From the NCBI GenBank assembly GCA_907163375.1, contig CAJQUW010005362.1, forward strand, positions 682,001 to 746,000: a stretch of 64,000 bases of DNA, in the 5' to 3' direction. Under the pieces are notes generated by a model. The model was not told where the DNA came from. It saw nothing but the letters and a program-made list of their open reading frames with translations, and ran no database searches. Shown here piece by piece: positions 42,218 through 52,312 of this stretch (its first letter is position 1; each line of letters starts with the position of its first letter). Source of the DNA: Prostheceraeus crozeri (taxonomy: Eukaryota; Platyhelminthes; Polycladida; Euryleptidae). The translations under genes and the position numbers were made by a program.

Positions 42218-43645
42218 ATGGTAGAACAATCGGATGAAATCCTTAACGTTCAAATTACTATGAATGAGCTCCAAAGTAATTTTAAAGATACAAAGAACTT
42301 AAAATCAAGTGGTCCCGATGAATTTGTAACAGAAATATTTAAAATAAATGACAAAACATTGCCTATACTACTGAATTTATTTAACGAACTCGTGCACAAT
42401 CATAATGAGGTAATCCCATTTTCTGAAAGTTGGGTAATACCTATTCATAAGAGAGGCGACAAAAATATGGTAAAAAGTTATAGGCCAATAAATTTAAGTT
42501 CGAATATAGAAAAATTGCTAACCAAAATAATGAATAATAGACTGGCTAAGTGGATGAAAAAGAATTGTATCATCCATCAATGCCAAACAGGATTTATGAA
42601 GGGAAGCTCTACAATGGATAATATATATATAGTTAAGGAAATGGTGCAACTTTACAAAAACAAAAAATCTCCATTGTGTATGTGTTTCATTGACTTATCA
42701 AAGGCTTTTGATACGGTTCCGAAAAACATTCTTATTCACAAGATTGGCAGTATACTTCCTCATGGCAATTTTCTGCACCTTTTGAAACGACTGATCAACG
42801 AGAAAAGTTTCAAAGTTTTATATGATGGCAATGAATCCTGCAAATTTACTTTGAAAAATGGAATACCCCAAGGCGACAGTTTGTCACCAACGTTATTTTC
42901 AATTTTTATAAATGACTTGTCAAAGGAGATTGATGCTAATCTTGGAAATTTGAATGCAGTGAATATCGGTGAAACTCAAATACCTTTTTTAATTTATGCT
43001 GATGATATACTTCTGATGAGTAACGATATAAACAGTCTAATGAACCAAATACAGATAGTCAATGAATATTGTAAACGCAACAGCCTGGATATGAATTTCG
43101 ATAAAACTAAATTAATTTTTCAAAATATTAGATATGAAAATGATCACATAGAACTTAATTTGAACAATGAATTGAAACGAATTGATATAGTGCGCGAATA
43201 TAAATATCTTGGATTTTGGATAGGAAATAACACTAAAAAACATTTGTCTTCACTAACTAAGAATGGTAATAAATCGGCATATCTAACTGCTAAAAAACTA
43301 AAAGAAATAGGATGTGCGAATGGAACAATAGTGAAAAATACCTTTGAAATGTTGACATTATCAAAAATGCAATATGGTGGTGAATTTTGCTTCTACAATA
43401 AATTATCCGAATTGAATAGGATACAATTTCAATTCTATAAACGTTTATATCATCTGATAACTACCACTGCAAATTATTGTTTGATAGGGGAGTTTGGACT
43501 ATTTCCTCTCGAATATCATTTTGAAAAAGCTGCAATCAACTTATGGATTAAAATTATCTTTAATGAAAGTACACTCTTTCCCGTTCAAGTTTCCACTCTT
43601 TGCATTGATATTTCCAATATTTGCATAGAAATTTCCAAACTTTGA
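42218..43645 (+). CDS. LINE reverse transcriptase, first copy
   Basis: Motifs in order: SGPDEFVTEIFK, SWVIPIHKRGDKNMVK, SYRPINLSSNIEKLL, QTGFMKGSSTMDNIY, CFIDLSKAFDTVPK (first catalytic Asp), NGIPQGDSLSPTLFS and LIYADDILLMSND (catalytic Asp pair), then the thumb region VREYKYLGFWIGNN. From residue ~450 (43570) the frame runs into the terminal repeat of the inserted transposon. The real C-terminus lies at 49.54-50.18 kb. Confidence 0.9.
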   Translation: MVEQSDEILNVQITMNELQSNFKDTKNLKSSGPDEFVTEIFKINDKTLPILLNLFNELVHNHNEVIPFSESWVIPIHKRGDKNMVKSYRPINLSSNIEKLLTKIMNNRLAKWMKKNCIIHQCQTGFMKGSSTMDNIYIVKEMVQLYKNKKSPLCMCFIDLSKAFDTVPKNILIHKIGSILPHGNFLHLLKRLINEKSFKVLYDGNESCKFTLKNGIPQGDSLSPTLFSIFINDLSKEIDANLGNLNAVNIGETQIPFLIYADDILLMSNDINSLMNQIQIVNEYCKRNSLDMNFDKTKLIFQNIRYENDHIELNLNNELKRIDIVREYKYLGFWIGNNTKKHLSSLTKNGNKSAYLTAKKLKEIGCANGTIVKNTFEMLTLSKMQYGGEFCFYNKLSELNRIQFQFYKRLYHLITTTANYCLIGEFGLFPLEYHFEKAAINLWIKIIFNESTLFPVQVSTLCIDISNICIEISKL

Positions 43646-44342
43646 TCTCACAAATCCAAATTTTGCATTCAACTTTCCAATATTTACATTGATATTTCTT
43701 CTCTTTGCGATCAAGAATCTATGATTTGCAGATAGCTTTCCAATATTTGCAATCAAGATTCAATTTTTTTCGATCGTATTAGATCTGAATATTTGACCAT
43801 TCTTTTCGATATTTAACGCAAAGGGATCATGTTATATTTTGTGATCTTCATTAATATAATGAATGTGAGAGATTACCAATTCAATTGTTCAATAATAATG
43901 GTGAATTGATGAAATGCGTGGCTTTACTTACAGCACGACTGTGAGGAGTTATACGTGCAGTAGAACGCCCTAACTTTAGCCAGGCGTCCTAACTTTAGCC
44001 ACCGGTGGTGCATGACTTCAATCTTATTTTTTTCTGATATGATGCATTTACGATGCACCACTACAGCTTGAAATATTCATCTGATACCATAGTACTGCAA
44101 AACTACTCTCTATCTTGTCATATTTCAAGTTATGACTTCATGGCTGAATCTTTTCCAAAATATGCATTTTTGGCAAAAAATTTGAATTTGAAAATGCACC
44201 CCTGAACGGTTTGAAGCCTAGACATGTGGAATCGGTTGAAACGTCAAAACGTTGCTCATGCACTGTTCATGCACAAATTCAAAGTCGATATATCAATAGC
44301 TAGACTAGTCTAATACCTATTCATAAGAGAGGCGACAAAAAT

Positions 44343-45521
44343 ATGGTAAAAAGTTATAGGCCAATAAATTTAAGTTCGAATATAGAAAAATTGCTAACCA
44401 AAATAATGAATAATAGACTGGCTAAGTGGTTGAAAAAGAATTGTATCATCCATCAATGCCAAACAGGATTTATGAAGGGAAGCTCTACAATGGATAATAT
44501 ATATATAGTTATGGAAATGGTGCAACTTTACAAAAACAAAAAATCTCCATTGTGTATGTGTTTCATTGACTTATCAAAGGCTTTTGATACGGTTCCGAAA
44601 AACATTCTTATTCACAAGATTGGCAGTATACTTCCTCATGGCAATTTTCTGCACCTTTTGAAACGACTGATCAACGAGAAAAGTTTCAAAGTTTTATATG
44701 ATGGCAATGAATCCTGCAAATTTACTTTGAAAAATGGAATACCCCATGGCGACAGTTTGTCACCAACGTTATTTTCAATTTTTATAAATGACTTGTCAAA
44801 GGAGATTGATGCTAATCTTGGAAATTTGAATGCAGTGAATATCGGTGAAACTCAAATACCTTTTTTAATTTATGCTGATGATATACTTCTGATGAGTAAC
44901 GATATAAACAGTCTAATGAACCAAATACAGATAGTCAATGAATATTGTAAACGCAACAGCCTGGATATGAATTTCGATAAAACTAAATTAATTTTTCAAA
45001 ATATTAGATATGAAAATGATCACATAGAACTTAATTTGAACAATGAATTGAAACGAATTGATATAGTGCGCGAATATAAATATCTTGGATTTTGGATAGG
45101 AAATAACACTAAAAAACATTTGTCTTCACTAACTAAGAATGGTAATAAATCGGCATATCTAACTGCTAAAAAACTAAAAGAAATAGGATGTGCGAATGGA
45201 ACAATAGTGAAAAATACCTTTGAAATGTTGACATTATCAAAAATGCAATATGGTGGTGAATTTTGCTTCTACAATAAATTATCCGAATTGAATAGGATAC
45301 AATTTCAATTCTATAAACGTTTATATCATCTGATAACTACCACTGCAAATTATTGTTTGATAGGGGAGTTTGGACTATTTCCTCTCGAATATCATTTTGA
45401 AAAAGCTGCAATCAACTTATGGATTAAAATTATCTTTAATGAAAGTACACTCTTTCCCGTTCAAGTTTCCACTCTTTGCATTGATATTTCCAATATTTGC
45501 ATAGAAATTTCCAAACTTTGA
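44343..45521 (+). CDS. LINE reverse transcriptase, second copy (truncated)
   Basis: Same protein as the first copy from MVKSYRPINLSSN to the transposon boundary, with YADD intact but GIPHGDSL where the first has GIPQGDSL, a change in a conserved RT box. It lacks the upstream RT start and the C-terminus. Only a passenger in the triplication. Confidence 0.9.
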   Translation: MVKSYRPINLSSNIEKLLTKIMNNRLAKWLKKNCIIHQCQTGFMKGSSTMDNIYIVMEMVQLYKNKKSPLCMCFIDLSKAFDTVPKNILIHKIGSILPHGNFLHLLKRLINEKSFKVLYDGNESCKFTLKNGIPHGDSLSPTLFSIFINDLSKEIDANLGNLNAVNIGETQIPFLIYADDILLMSNDINSLMNQIQIVNEYCKRNSLDMNFDKTKLIFQNIRYENDHIELNLNNELKRIDIVREYKYLGFWIGNNTKKHLSSLTKNGNKSAYLTAKKLKEIGCANGTIVKNTFEMLTLSKMQYGGEFCFYNKLSELNRIQFQFYKRLYHLITTTANYCLIGEFGLFPLEYHFEKAAINLWIKIIFNESTLFPVQVSTLCIDISNICIEISKL

Positions 45522-46218
45522 TCTCACAAATCCAAATTTTGCATTCAACTTTCCAATATTTACATTGATATTTCTTCTCTTTGCGATCAAGAATCTATGA
45601 TTTGCAGATAGCTTTCCAATATTTGCAATCAAGATTCAAATTTTTTCGATCGTATTAGATCTGAATATTTGACCATTCTTTTCGATATTTAACGCAAAGG
45701 GATCATGTTATATTTTGTGATCTTCATTAATATAATGAATGTGAGAGATTACCAATTCAATTGTTCAATAATAATGGTGAATTGATGAAATGCGTGGCTT
45801 TACTTACAGCACGACTGTGAGGAGTTATACGTGCAGTAGAACGCCCTAACTTTAGCCAGGCGTCCTAACTTTAGCCACCGGTGGTGCATGACTTCAATCT
45901 TATTTTTTTCTGATATGATGCATTTACGATGCACCACTACAGCTTGAAATATTCATCTGATACCATAGTACTGCAAAACTACTCTCTATCTTGTCATATT
46001 TCAAGTTATGACTTCATGGCTGAATCTTTTCCAAAATATGCATTTTTGGCAAAAAATTTGAATTTGAAAATGCACCCCTGAACGGTTTGAAGCCTAGACA
46101 TGTGGAATCGGTTGAAACGTCAAAACGTTGCTCATGCACTGTTCATGCACAAATTCAAAGTCGATATATCAATAGCTAGACTAGTCTAATACCTATTCAT
46201 AAGAGAGGCGACAAAAAT

Positions 46219-47397
46219 ATGGTAAAAAGTTATAGGCCAATAAATTTAAGTTCGAATATAGAAAAATTGCTAACCAAAATAATGAATAATAGACTGGCTA
46301 AGTGGTTGAAAAAGAATTGTATCATCCATCAATGCCAAACAGGATTTATGAAGGGAAGCTCTACAATGGATAATATATATATAGTTATGGAAATGGTGCA
46401 ACTTTACAAAAACAAAAAATCTCCATTGTGTATGTGTTTCATTGACTTATCAAAGGCTTTTGATACGGTTCCGAAAAACATTCTTATTCACAAGATTGGC
46501 AGTATACTTCCTCATGGCAATTTTCTGCACCTTTTGAAACGACTGATCAACGAGAAAAGTTTCAAAGTTTTATATGATGGCAATGAATCCTGCAAATTTA
46601 CTTTGAAAAATGGAATACCCCAAGGCGACAGTTTGTCACCAACGTTATTTTCAATTTTTATAAATGACTTGTCAAAGGAGATTGATGCTAATCTTGGAAA
46701 TTTGAATGCAGTGAATATCGGTGAAACTCAAATACCTTTTTTAATTTATGCTGATGATATACTTCTGATGAGTAACGATATAAACAGTCTAATGAACCAA
46801 ATACAGATAGTCAATGAATATTGTAAACGCAACAGCCTGGATATGAATTTCGATAAAACTAAATTAATTTTTCAAAATATTAGATATGAAAATGATCACA
46901 TAGAACTTAATTTGAACAATGAATTGAAACGAATTGATATAGTGCGCGAATATAAATATCTTGGATTTTGGATAGGAAATAACACTAAAAAACATTTGTC
47001 TTCACTAACTAAGAATGGTAATAAATCGGCATATCTAACTGCTAAAAAACTAAAAGAAATAGGATGTGCGAATGGAACAATAGTGAAAAATACCTTTGAA
47101 ATGTTGACATTATCAAAAATGCAATATGGTGGTGAATTTTGCTTCTACAATAAATTATCCGAATTGAATAGGATACAATTTCAATTCTATAAACGTTTAT
47201 ATCATCTGATAACTACCACTGCAAATTATTGTTTGATAGGGGAGTTTGGACTATTTCCTCTCGAATATCATTTTGAAAAAGCTGCAATCAACTTATGGAT
47301 TAAAATTATCTTTAATGAAAGTACACTCTTTCCCGTTCAAGTTTCCACTCTTTGCATTGATATTTCCAATATTTGCATAGAAATTTCCAAACTTTGA
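46219..47397 (+). CDS. LINE reverse transcriptase, third copy (truncated)
   Basis: As the second copy, with the ancestral GIPQGDSL. It runs directly into the left end of the complete transposon copy at 47,324. Confidence 0.9.
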   Translation: MVKSYRPINLSSNIEKLLTKIMNNRLAKWLKKNCIIHQCQTGFMKGSSTMDNIYIVMEMVQLYKNKKSPLCMCFIDLSKAFDTVPKNILIHKIGSILPHGNFLHLLKRLINEKSFKVLYDGNESCKFTLKNGIPQGDSLSPTLFSIFINDLSKEIDANLGNLNAVNIGETQIPFLIYADDILLMSNDINSLMNQIQIVNEYCKRNSLDMNFDKTKLIFQNIRYENDHIELNLNNELKRIDIVREYKYLGFWIGNNTKKHLSSLTKNGNKSAYLTAKKLKEIGCANGTIVKNTFEMLTLSKMQYGGEFCFYNKLSELNRIQFQFYKRLYHLITTTANYCLIGEFGLFPLEYHFEKAAINLWIKIIFNESTLFPVQVSTLCIDISNICIEISKL

Positions 47398-48058
47398 TCT
47401 CACAAATCCAAATTTTGCATTCAACTTTCCAATATTTACATTGATATTTCTTCTCTTTGCGATCAAGAATCTATGATTTGCAGATAGCTTTCCAATATTT
47501 GCAATCAAGATTCAATTTTTTTCGATCGTATTAGATCTGAATATTTGACCATTCTTTTCGATATTTAACGCAAAGGGATCATGTTATATTTTGTGATCTT
47601 CATTAATATAATGAATGTGAGAGATTACCAATTCAATTGTTCAATAATAATGGTGAATTGATGAAATGCGTGGCTTTACTTACAGCACGACTGTGAGGAG
47701 TTATACGTGCAGTAGAACGCCCTAACTTTAGCCAGGCGTCCTAACTTTAGCCACCGGTGGTGCATGACTTCAATCTTATTTTTTTCTAATATGATGCATT
47801 TACGATGCACCACTACAGCTTGAAATATTCATCTGATACCATAGTACTGCAAAACTACTCTCTATCTTGTCATATTTCAAGTTATGACTTCATGGCTGAA
47901 TCTTTTCCAAAATATGCATTTTTGGCAAAAAATTTGAATTTGAAAATGCACCCCTGAACGGTTTGAAGCCTAGACATGTGGAATCGGTTGAAACGTCAAA
48001 ACGTTGCTCATGCACTGTTCATGCACAAATTCAAAGTCGATATATCAATAGCTAGACT

Positions 48059-48414
48059 TCATTGTACACTGTACATTCAACTTGTACATGTACCGATGTC
48101 AGCTTGACCGGTATATCTAATTACACGCATAAAAAAATGCTATTCTATACTGTTTCCCCAACTTTGCTCACGTTTTGATTCTGAAGAATTGAATTGCTGT
48201 CATAACGGCAAAGTTGAGTTACCTGAATTGGGAGAGTATCCGGAAGAATTGAAGGAATTACTAATTGGCGTTGATGTATTGAGTCACAATTTTCAAAACA
48301 ATATTCGACGTTATAATTCTCTTTTTGCATTTGCGTCAATGGGATGTCAATTTTGCTGCGAAATCGAAAGGAACTTTGCTGCGAGCAGTTTCCTTTACAT
48401 TTATAATTTGACTG
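48059..48414. other. Transposon spacer
   Basis: 3' side of the transposase gene within the 2.2-kb transposon. The plus-strand open frame at 48189-48428 has no recognisable domain. Confidence 0.4.
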
Positions 48415-49274
48415 TTAATCGGCGGTGATGCTTAATTTCTTTTTGATCATGGACTTCAGTAAAGAAAATGCTTCTTCTATGGGGTTCAACATAGGAGACC
48501 ATGGCGGCAAATGTTTCAAGATATGGTGATCTCTAGAAGAAGACGAATTCCGATGACATGGTACATTATCAAAGATGATGTAAGTCTTTTCACGTGGAGA
48601 ATCATCTTCAAGCTTCTGGCTCAAGTCGTTGATAAAATTCTGAAAAGTTTCTCGAGTGACACTACCAATGTGTTCGCGGTGCATTATCAAACCACCATTG
48701 GAGCTCACGGCCATTATGATGTTGACATTATGGCCACGCTGTCCACCAACAATCCGAAAACACTGTAAACCCGTGATGGGGTTCGTGATGTCCACAAATT
48801 AAAGTTGGTTTCATCGACATACACACATTTGTGATAATTTGCCTCATCGAGAAACCAAGTAGCGTATTCCTTTCGGGCTCTTATGACATCAGGCTTATTC
48901 CTATCCGTGGGTAAGTTGCGAACATTTTTTACGGTGTACAACATGCCGTCCAGTGTTCTTGATATTGTACTTAAACTCAAAGAAGGTTTTTGAGGCAAAT
49001 CTGACTGCAAGCCTTCTTGCATTTGCTGCAAGGTTGAAGACGGATTATTGGAAATCATTTGTTCCAAATAGGTTTTGACTTCGTCATCGACCTTGTGGTG
49101 TGTCTTGCCACCTTGCTTACTTTTTGTCACACGACCAGATTTTATAATCTTTCTGGCAGTGTCATGTTTTATTCCTAAAGATTCTGCAACTGTCAGGAAA
49201 TCACCGTCGGCGTTATACGAATCAAATATTCTTTTTCTATCCTGGTTGCTAATTCTATTGTAAGTACGTGTCAT
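48415..49274 (-). CDS. IS630/Tc1-like transposase (one frameshift)
   Basis: Minus strand. The first frame (49274-48714) has MTRTYNRISNQDRKRIFD, an HTH (TVAESLGIKHDTARKII), LSLSTISRTLDGM and KCVYVDETNFNLW with the first catalytic Asp. The second (48795-48415) has FRIVGGQRGHNVNIIMA, TYIIFDNVPCHRN with the second Asp and LPPWSPMLNPIEEAFS with the Glu. Only 30 residues separate this Asp and Glu, shorter than the 34 of classic Tc1. The frame shifts inside the overlap near 48,760. Confidence 0.85.
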
Positions 49275-49349
49275 ACTGCTTCAATTTTGATAAAATGAAC
49301 ATCTTTTGCCAGTAAGTTGAATATTCGTATAGACTTTAAAATTTGAATC

Positions 49350-49534
49350 TTGATTGCAAATATTGGAAAGCTATCTGCAAATCATAGATTCTTGATCGCA
49401 AAGAGAAGAAATATCAATGCAAATATTGGAAAGTTGAATGCAAAATTTGGATTTGTGAGATCAAAGTTTGGAAATTTCTATGCAAATATTGGAAATATCA
49501 ATGCAAAGAGTGGAAACTTGAACGGGAAAGAGTG
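49350..49534. repeat. Transposon right inverted repeat with internal subrepeats
   Basis: GCAAATATTGGAAA occurs three times, and degenerate forms (GCAAAATTTGGA, CAAAGAGTGGAAA) fill the rest, at irregular spacing. The left copies (for example 43572-43757) are the reverse complement. Such iterated motifs could be transposase binding sites, as in IR/DR-type Tc1 relatives. Confidence 0.75.
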
Positions 49535-49536
49535 TA

Positions 49537-50179
49537 GTAGCATCATGAAAAGATGCTATAATCATGTTTCAAATAATTTAGACAATAGCAATTATTCATA
49601 TACATGGTGCTGGAGAATAAAGCATCTTTTAAAGCAAATTAATTTATCACATCTTTGGTTAGATCAAGACAGTTAGAGATAAATAAGCGCAAATGTAAAA
49701 TTATAGTAAAAACGAGACTAATGGAGCATTTTAGAGCCATTTGGATAAATGATACCAAGAAAAGTAGAACCGGAATAGACTACTTGGAGTCAAGTAAATT
49801 CGATTGCAGCATGAAAAGTTATTTGACTCTGAATCTAAAACTAAATATTATAGCACATTTGTTGAAATTGTGATGTAGGAATCATGACCTAGCAGTTAAA
49901 ACTGGATGTTATAGAAATCGATTGAGCTATGACGAAAGATTGTGCAGTTTATGCGATGATAGAACAGTTGAAACTGTATACCATTTCATTTGTAAATGTG
50001 CATTGTACAATGATATCAGGCTGCACTTCACACCATTCTTTGTAGATATCTCGAAGCAAGATTTCTATGTAATGCTAGAAACTTTGGAAATAGGTAAAAT
50101 TGTAACATTAACCAAATACATAAACAGTGCAAATAGCATCAGAGCAGATAAATTGCGTCAGCGACCAATGACATCGTGA
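49537..50179 (+). pseudogene. LINE ORF2 C-terminus (continuation)
   Basis: After the transposon the LINE continues in three frames: IMKRCYNHVSNNLDNSNY, EHFRAIWINDTKKSRTG with DYLESSKFDCSMKSYLTLNL, then YDERLCSLCDDRTVETVY and HFICKCALYNDIR, the Cys/His cluster that closes ORF2 in many LINEs. A stop lies at 50179. Two frame breaks are visible (near 49,670 and 49,875). Confidence 0.8.
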
Positions 50180-50840
50180 TAAGTATTCAGATGTATTAAA
50201 GGTTTTGATAGCGCAACATATCGTTCAATGCGAATTAAAGACGAAAAACCGAGGTCCGGAACGTATCTAACAACTTCACGTTTCTCATTAATCGATTCTA
50301 TTACAGGTAAGATGATGCGAATTACTGAATTTTCTAATGATCACAATATGATATTCTTGTTTCATGCATGTATATCACCTATCGTTCCGGACCTCTTAAT
50401 AAGTAGGACTTAATAATTAGACAAGACGAATGCTGGCGTGCGTTATTAATTTTGAATACATATTCCGATCTGCTCTGATATGCCGTTTTTATCAAACCTT
50501 AACATTTTTCATTGCAAAAGTATGATGATGCATAACTTTAAAAGATGAAATCATGACTTGCTTAGACATATTAAATATGAATGAAAATGTCCTCTCCTTC
50601 CAGACAGTGTCATCTCGTATTTCAGTGTCATTACTTAATCTCACCTCCATTTTATTATCATTCTGTAAATTTCTCAATCGCCTTGTCATCAATCATCTCA
50701 TTCATTCTCTTTTGTATACATATACGTGTTTTTCAATTGAAAAAATAAACGTTCTGATATTCTGGTGTCTTGTATTGACTTAATAGCTGTCATTCTCTTT
50801 CGATATTCAATGAACTACGACAGACTTTGTTGTCAAAACA

Positions 50841-51720
50841 TGATCAATTGCGTTGATTTAATGATAATCTGACTTCAGCATGCTTCTACAAAGGCATCAG
50901 TTCTTCATAATGTGAGTTATTAATCCTATATGCGTGGTCTACGTTCCAGGAATGTAGATGCATTGTATACGGTTTGAAGGACTACCTTAAATTAATTCAT
51001 AATCGAAATTTTAAAATAAAAACATAGTTGGCGAACCGGTATACCGATCAGACCTCTGCAACGATTTAACCGAATGTGATTTTATACTTAAACTATACTT
51101 TACTAAGCTTATACTTTGACTTTACACCTTTTTAAAAAGAAAGCATGTACTACATTTTAAATGTTGATATCTCAGTAAGTGCGAGCGACATCAACCTGCT
51201 TCTTTCTGGTTTACATCACTCAGGGTATGGGATTTCACAAAATCGAATACAAGTATCATGAAAATATTCGGGGAACTCTCTGATTGCCGAAATCAGATAT
51301 TCCTTTCTCCAAAGTGTTGAACTCTGTCTATTACTTCGCTAATACGCTCTCTCCCTCATTTTGTTTTGAAAACAGGATCGCGTATTGGGGATATTTAAAG
51401 CCTCTGCATGAAGTCTAGTTCGAATCTTTGCTCACTTCTCCCCAGCATTCGTGAATCGTAGCCGAGGTTCGCAATTACCAAACTGTAATCCGATATCAGC
51501 TCCTAGGTAAATGCAACAGTTCCGTATCGAGCTCAAGGAACGACGTTCAATCAATATTTGGCCGATAATGTCCAGCAGCTGTAAGTCACGTCCACTTTCT
51601 ACCTCTCTTTTTTCAAAATCGACTGCCCACATCGATTTGCAATTACAATTTTGACACCTATTAAAATGTCTCCGTCTGTTGACATTCGTCATTGATTCTT
51701 CTAATTGCCAGTGGAAATTT
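50841..51720. other. Non-coding stretch
   Basis: The minus-strand frame at 51432-51692 begins MTNVNRRRHFNRCQNC and has a GT after KRE that could be a donor, but no acceptor partner or homology supports it. Confidence 0.3.
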
Positions 51721-51734
51721 CACTAACCTCTGTG

Positions 51735-51865
51735 GTGGCGGTGGTGTCAACCCACCATTCCCTGCTACTGGGAGGGAATACAACAGGCCGTCAGGTGTAG
51801 AGTGGGCCAATCATTCTCCAGCCTTGGCTGCCCCAGAGTCAGACCACTAAATAAGTAAATAAAAC
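51735..51865 (+). repeat. Possible SINE or LINE tail
   Basis: A GC-rich unit (GTGGTGGCGGTGGTGTCAAC to CAGAGTCAGACCACT) ends in AAATAAGTAAATAAAA, the kind of short A-rich tail that ends SINEs and LINEs. No clear polymerase III boxes were seen. Confidence 0.35.
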
Positions 51866-52007
51866 GGTTGTACTTCCGAGTACCAACGCCATTGTACCAA
51901 CATGTTTTCATTCTGCTAGCTCCTATTTCTTCACGTTTTGATTCTTATTTTGCTGCTTCAAATTAGCCGGTCGTGAGCATCTGCAGACAGCTTTTCTAAG
52001 TCATCAT

Positions 52008-52079
52008 CTATTGGGAAGCTAAAGGCAGTACATTTGCATCCTGCGGCGTATACTTGCCTACACAAAGCACGGATAGTGC
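52008..52079 (-). CDS. Terminal exon of a probable membrane protein
   Basis: Minus strand: TTTGCTTGCTTCCAG acceptor, then ALSVLCVGKYTPQDANVLPL and ASQ to TAG. Phase 0 matches the upstream exon donor. Joined, residues FGTGFVVGA and ALSVLCVG form one hydrophobic, membrane-spanning stretch ending in a short polar tail. Protein not recognised. A second frame also open to 51958 (RQVYAAGCKCTAFSFP) does not fit the phase. Confidence 0.5.
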   Translation of the reverse strand, partial: ALSVLCVGKYTPQDANVLPLASQ

Positions 52080-52235
52080 CTGGAAGCAAGCAAACAGGTA
52101 TTTGTAAAGATCTTCGAAAATTCAGGTTGTTCTCATAGGATGGGCATGAGTTTCAGGTATAATTTGCATGATCGGGTTCGTTTTCCATTTATTCGTTCCG
52201 AAATCTTACCCGAGTCCAACTACTGAACTCCTTAC

Positions 52236-52312
52236 CGCACCCACAACAAAACCGGTCCCAAACATCCCAATGCTGTTCCTATACAGCCCCCGGTTGCTGT
52301 GGATGTAATTTA
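52236..52312 (-). CDS. Penultimate exon of a probable membrane protein
   Basis: Minus strand: TTCTTGGCATTATTTCAG acceptor, 77 bp reading (x)NYIHSNRGLYRNSIGMF and GTGFVVGA, then a donor GTAAGG. G+C content is above the flanks. The first two bases need an upstream exon ending in one base; a possible one ends T then GTGAGT near 53,160 (peptide GYIETTRGCPMSE), but its acceptor is weak. The product is unknown. Confidence 0.55.

Larger units (their letters stand above)
42435..48058. repeat. Tandem triplication, period 1,876 bp
   Basis: Copies run 42435-44306, 44311-46182 and 46187-48058, separated by 4-bp fillers AGTC at both junctions. Each contains most of the LINE RT and the left 740 bp of the inserted transposon. 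Copies 2 and 3 share two substitutions against copy 1 (WLKKN for WMKKN, VMEMV for VKEMV), and copy 2 has a private one (GIPHGD). The copies are otherwise almost identical. Confidence 0.95.
47324..49534 (-). mobile_element. IS630/Tc1-type DNA transposon inserted in the LINE (2.2 kb)
   Basis: Inverted ends of about 185 bp begin CACTCTTTCCCGTTCAAGTT; TA flanks both sides (47322-47323 and 49535-49536). Left-end fragments of the same element also lie at 43572-44306 and 45448-46182 as part of the triplication. The ends carry repeated GCAAATATTGGAAA motifs. The transposase is on the minus strand with one frame change. LINE sequence resumes directly after the right TA. Confidence 0.9.
39601..50306 (+). 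repeat. 68-bp direct repeat in LINE 5' and 3' untranslated regions
   Basis: 39601-39668 and 50239-50306 are both 68 bp (starting AGACGAAAAA) and differ at only a few bases. The first ends two bases before the ORF1 ATG; the second lies after the ORF2 end and is followed by GTAAGA. The duplication may reflect a second 5' fragment inside the 3' region. Confidence 0.8.
39556..50840 (+). mobile_element. LINE with ORF1 and ORF2, split and partly triplicated
   Basis: The 5' region starts with a SINE-like A box (39562-39572) and a 68-bp segment before the ORF1 ATG. ORF1 (39.67-40.5 kb), the APE endonuclease (40.8-41.7 kb) and the RT (42.2-43.57 kb) follow. The RT is interrupted at 43,570 by a DNA transposon, and the ORF2 C-terminus resumes at 49,537. 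The 3' tail ends near 50,840. The RT/transposon junction region is present three times. Removing the nested sequence would leave an element of roughly 5.3 kb. Several frame breaks show this copy is inactive. Confidence 0.85.

Noticed and set aside
43541-43756. Repeated minus-strand frames with an NIGKLNAKFG pattern (also at 45.5, 47.4 and 49.4 kb) as a repeat protein
   Set aside because: They are translations of the transposon's inverted ends; the periodicity comes from the GCAAATATTGGAAA subrepeats.
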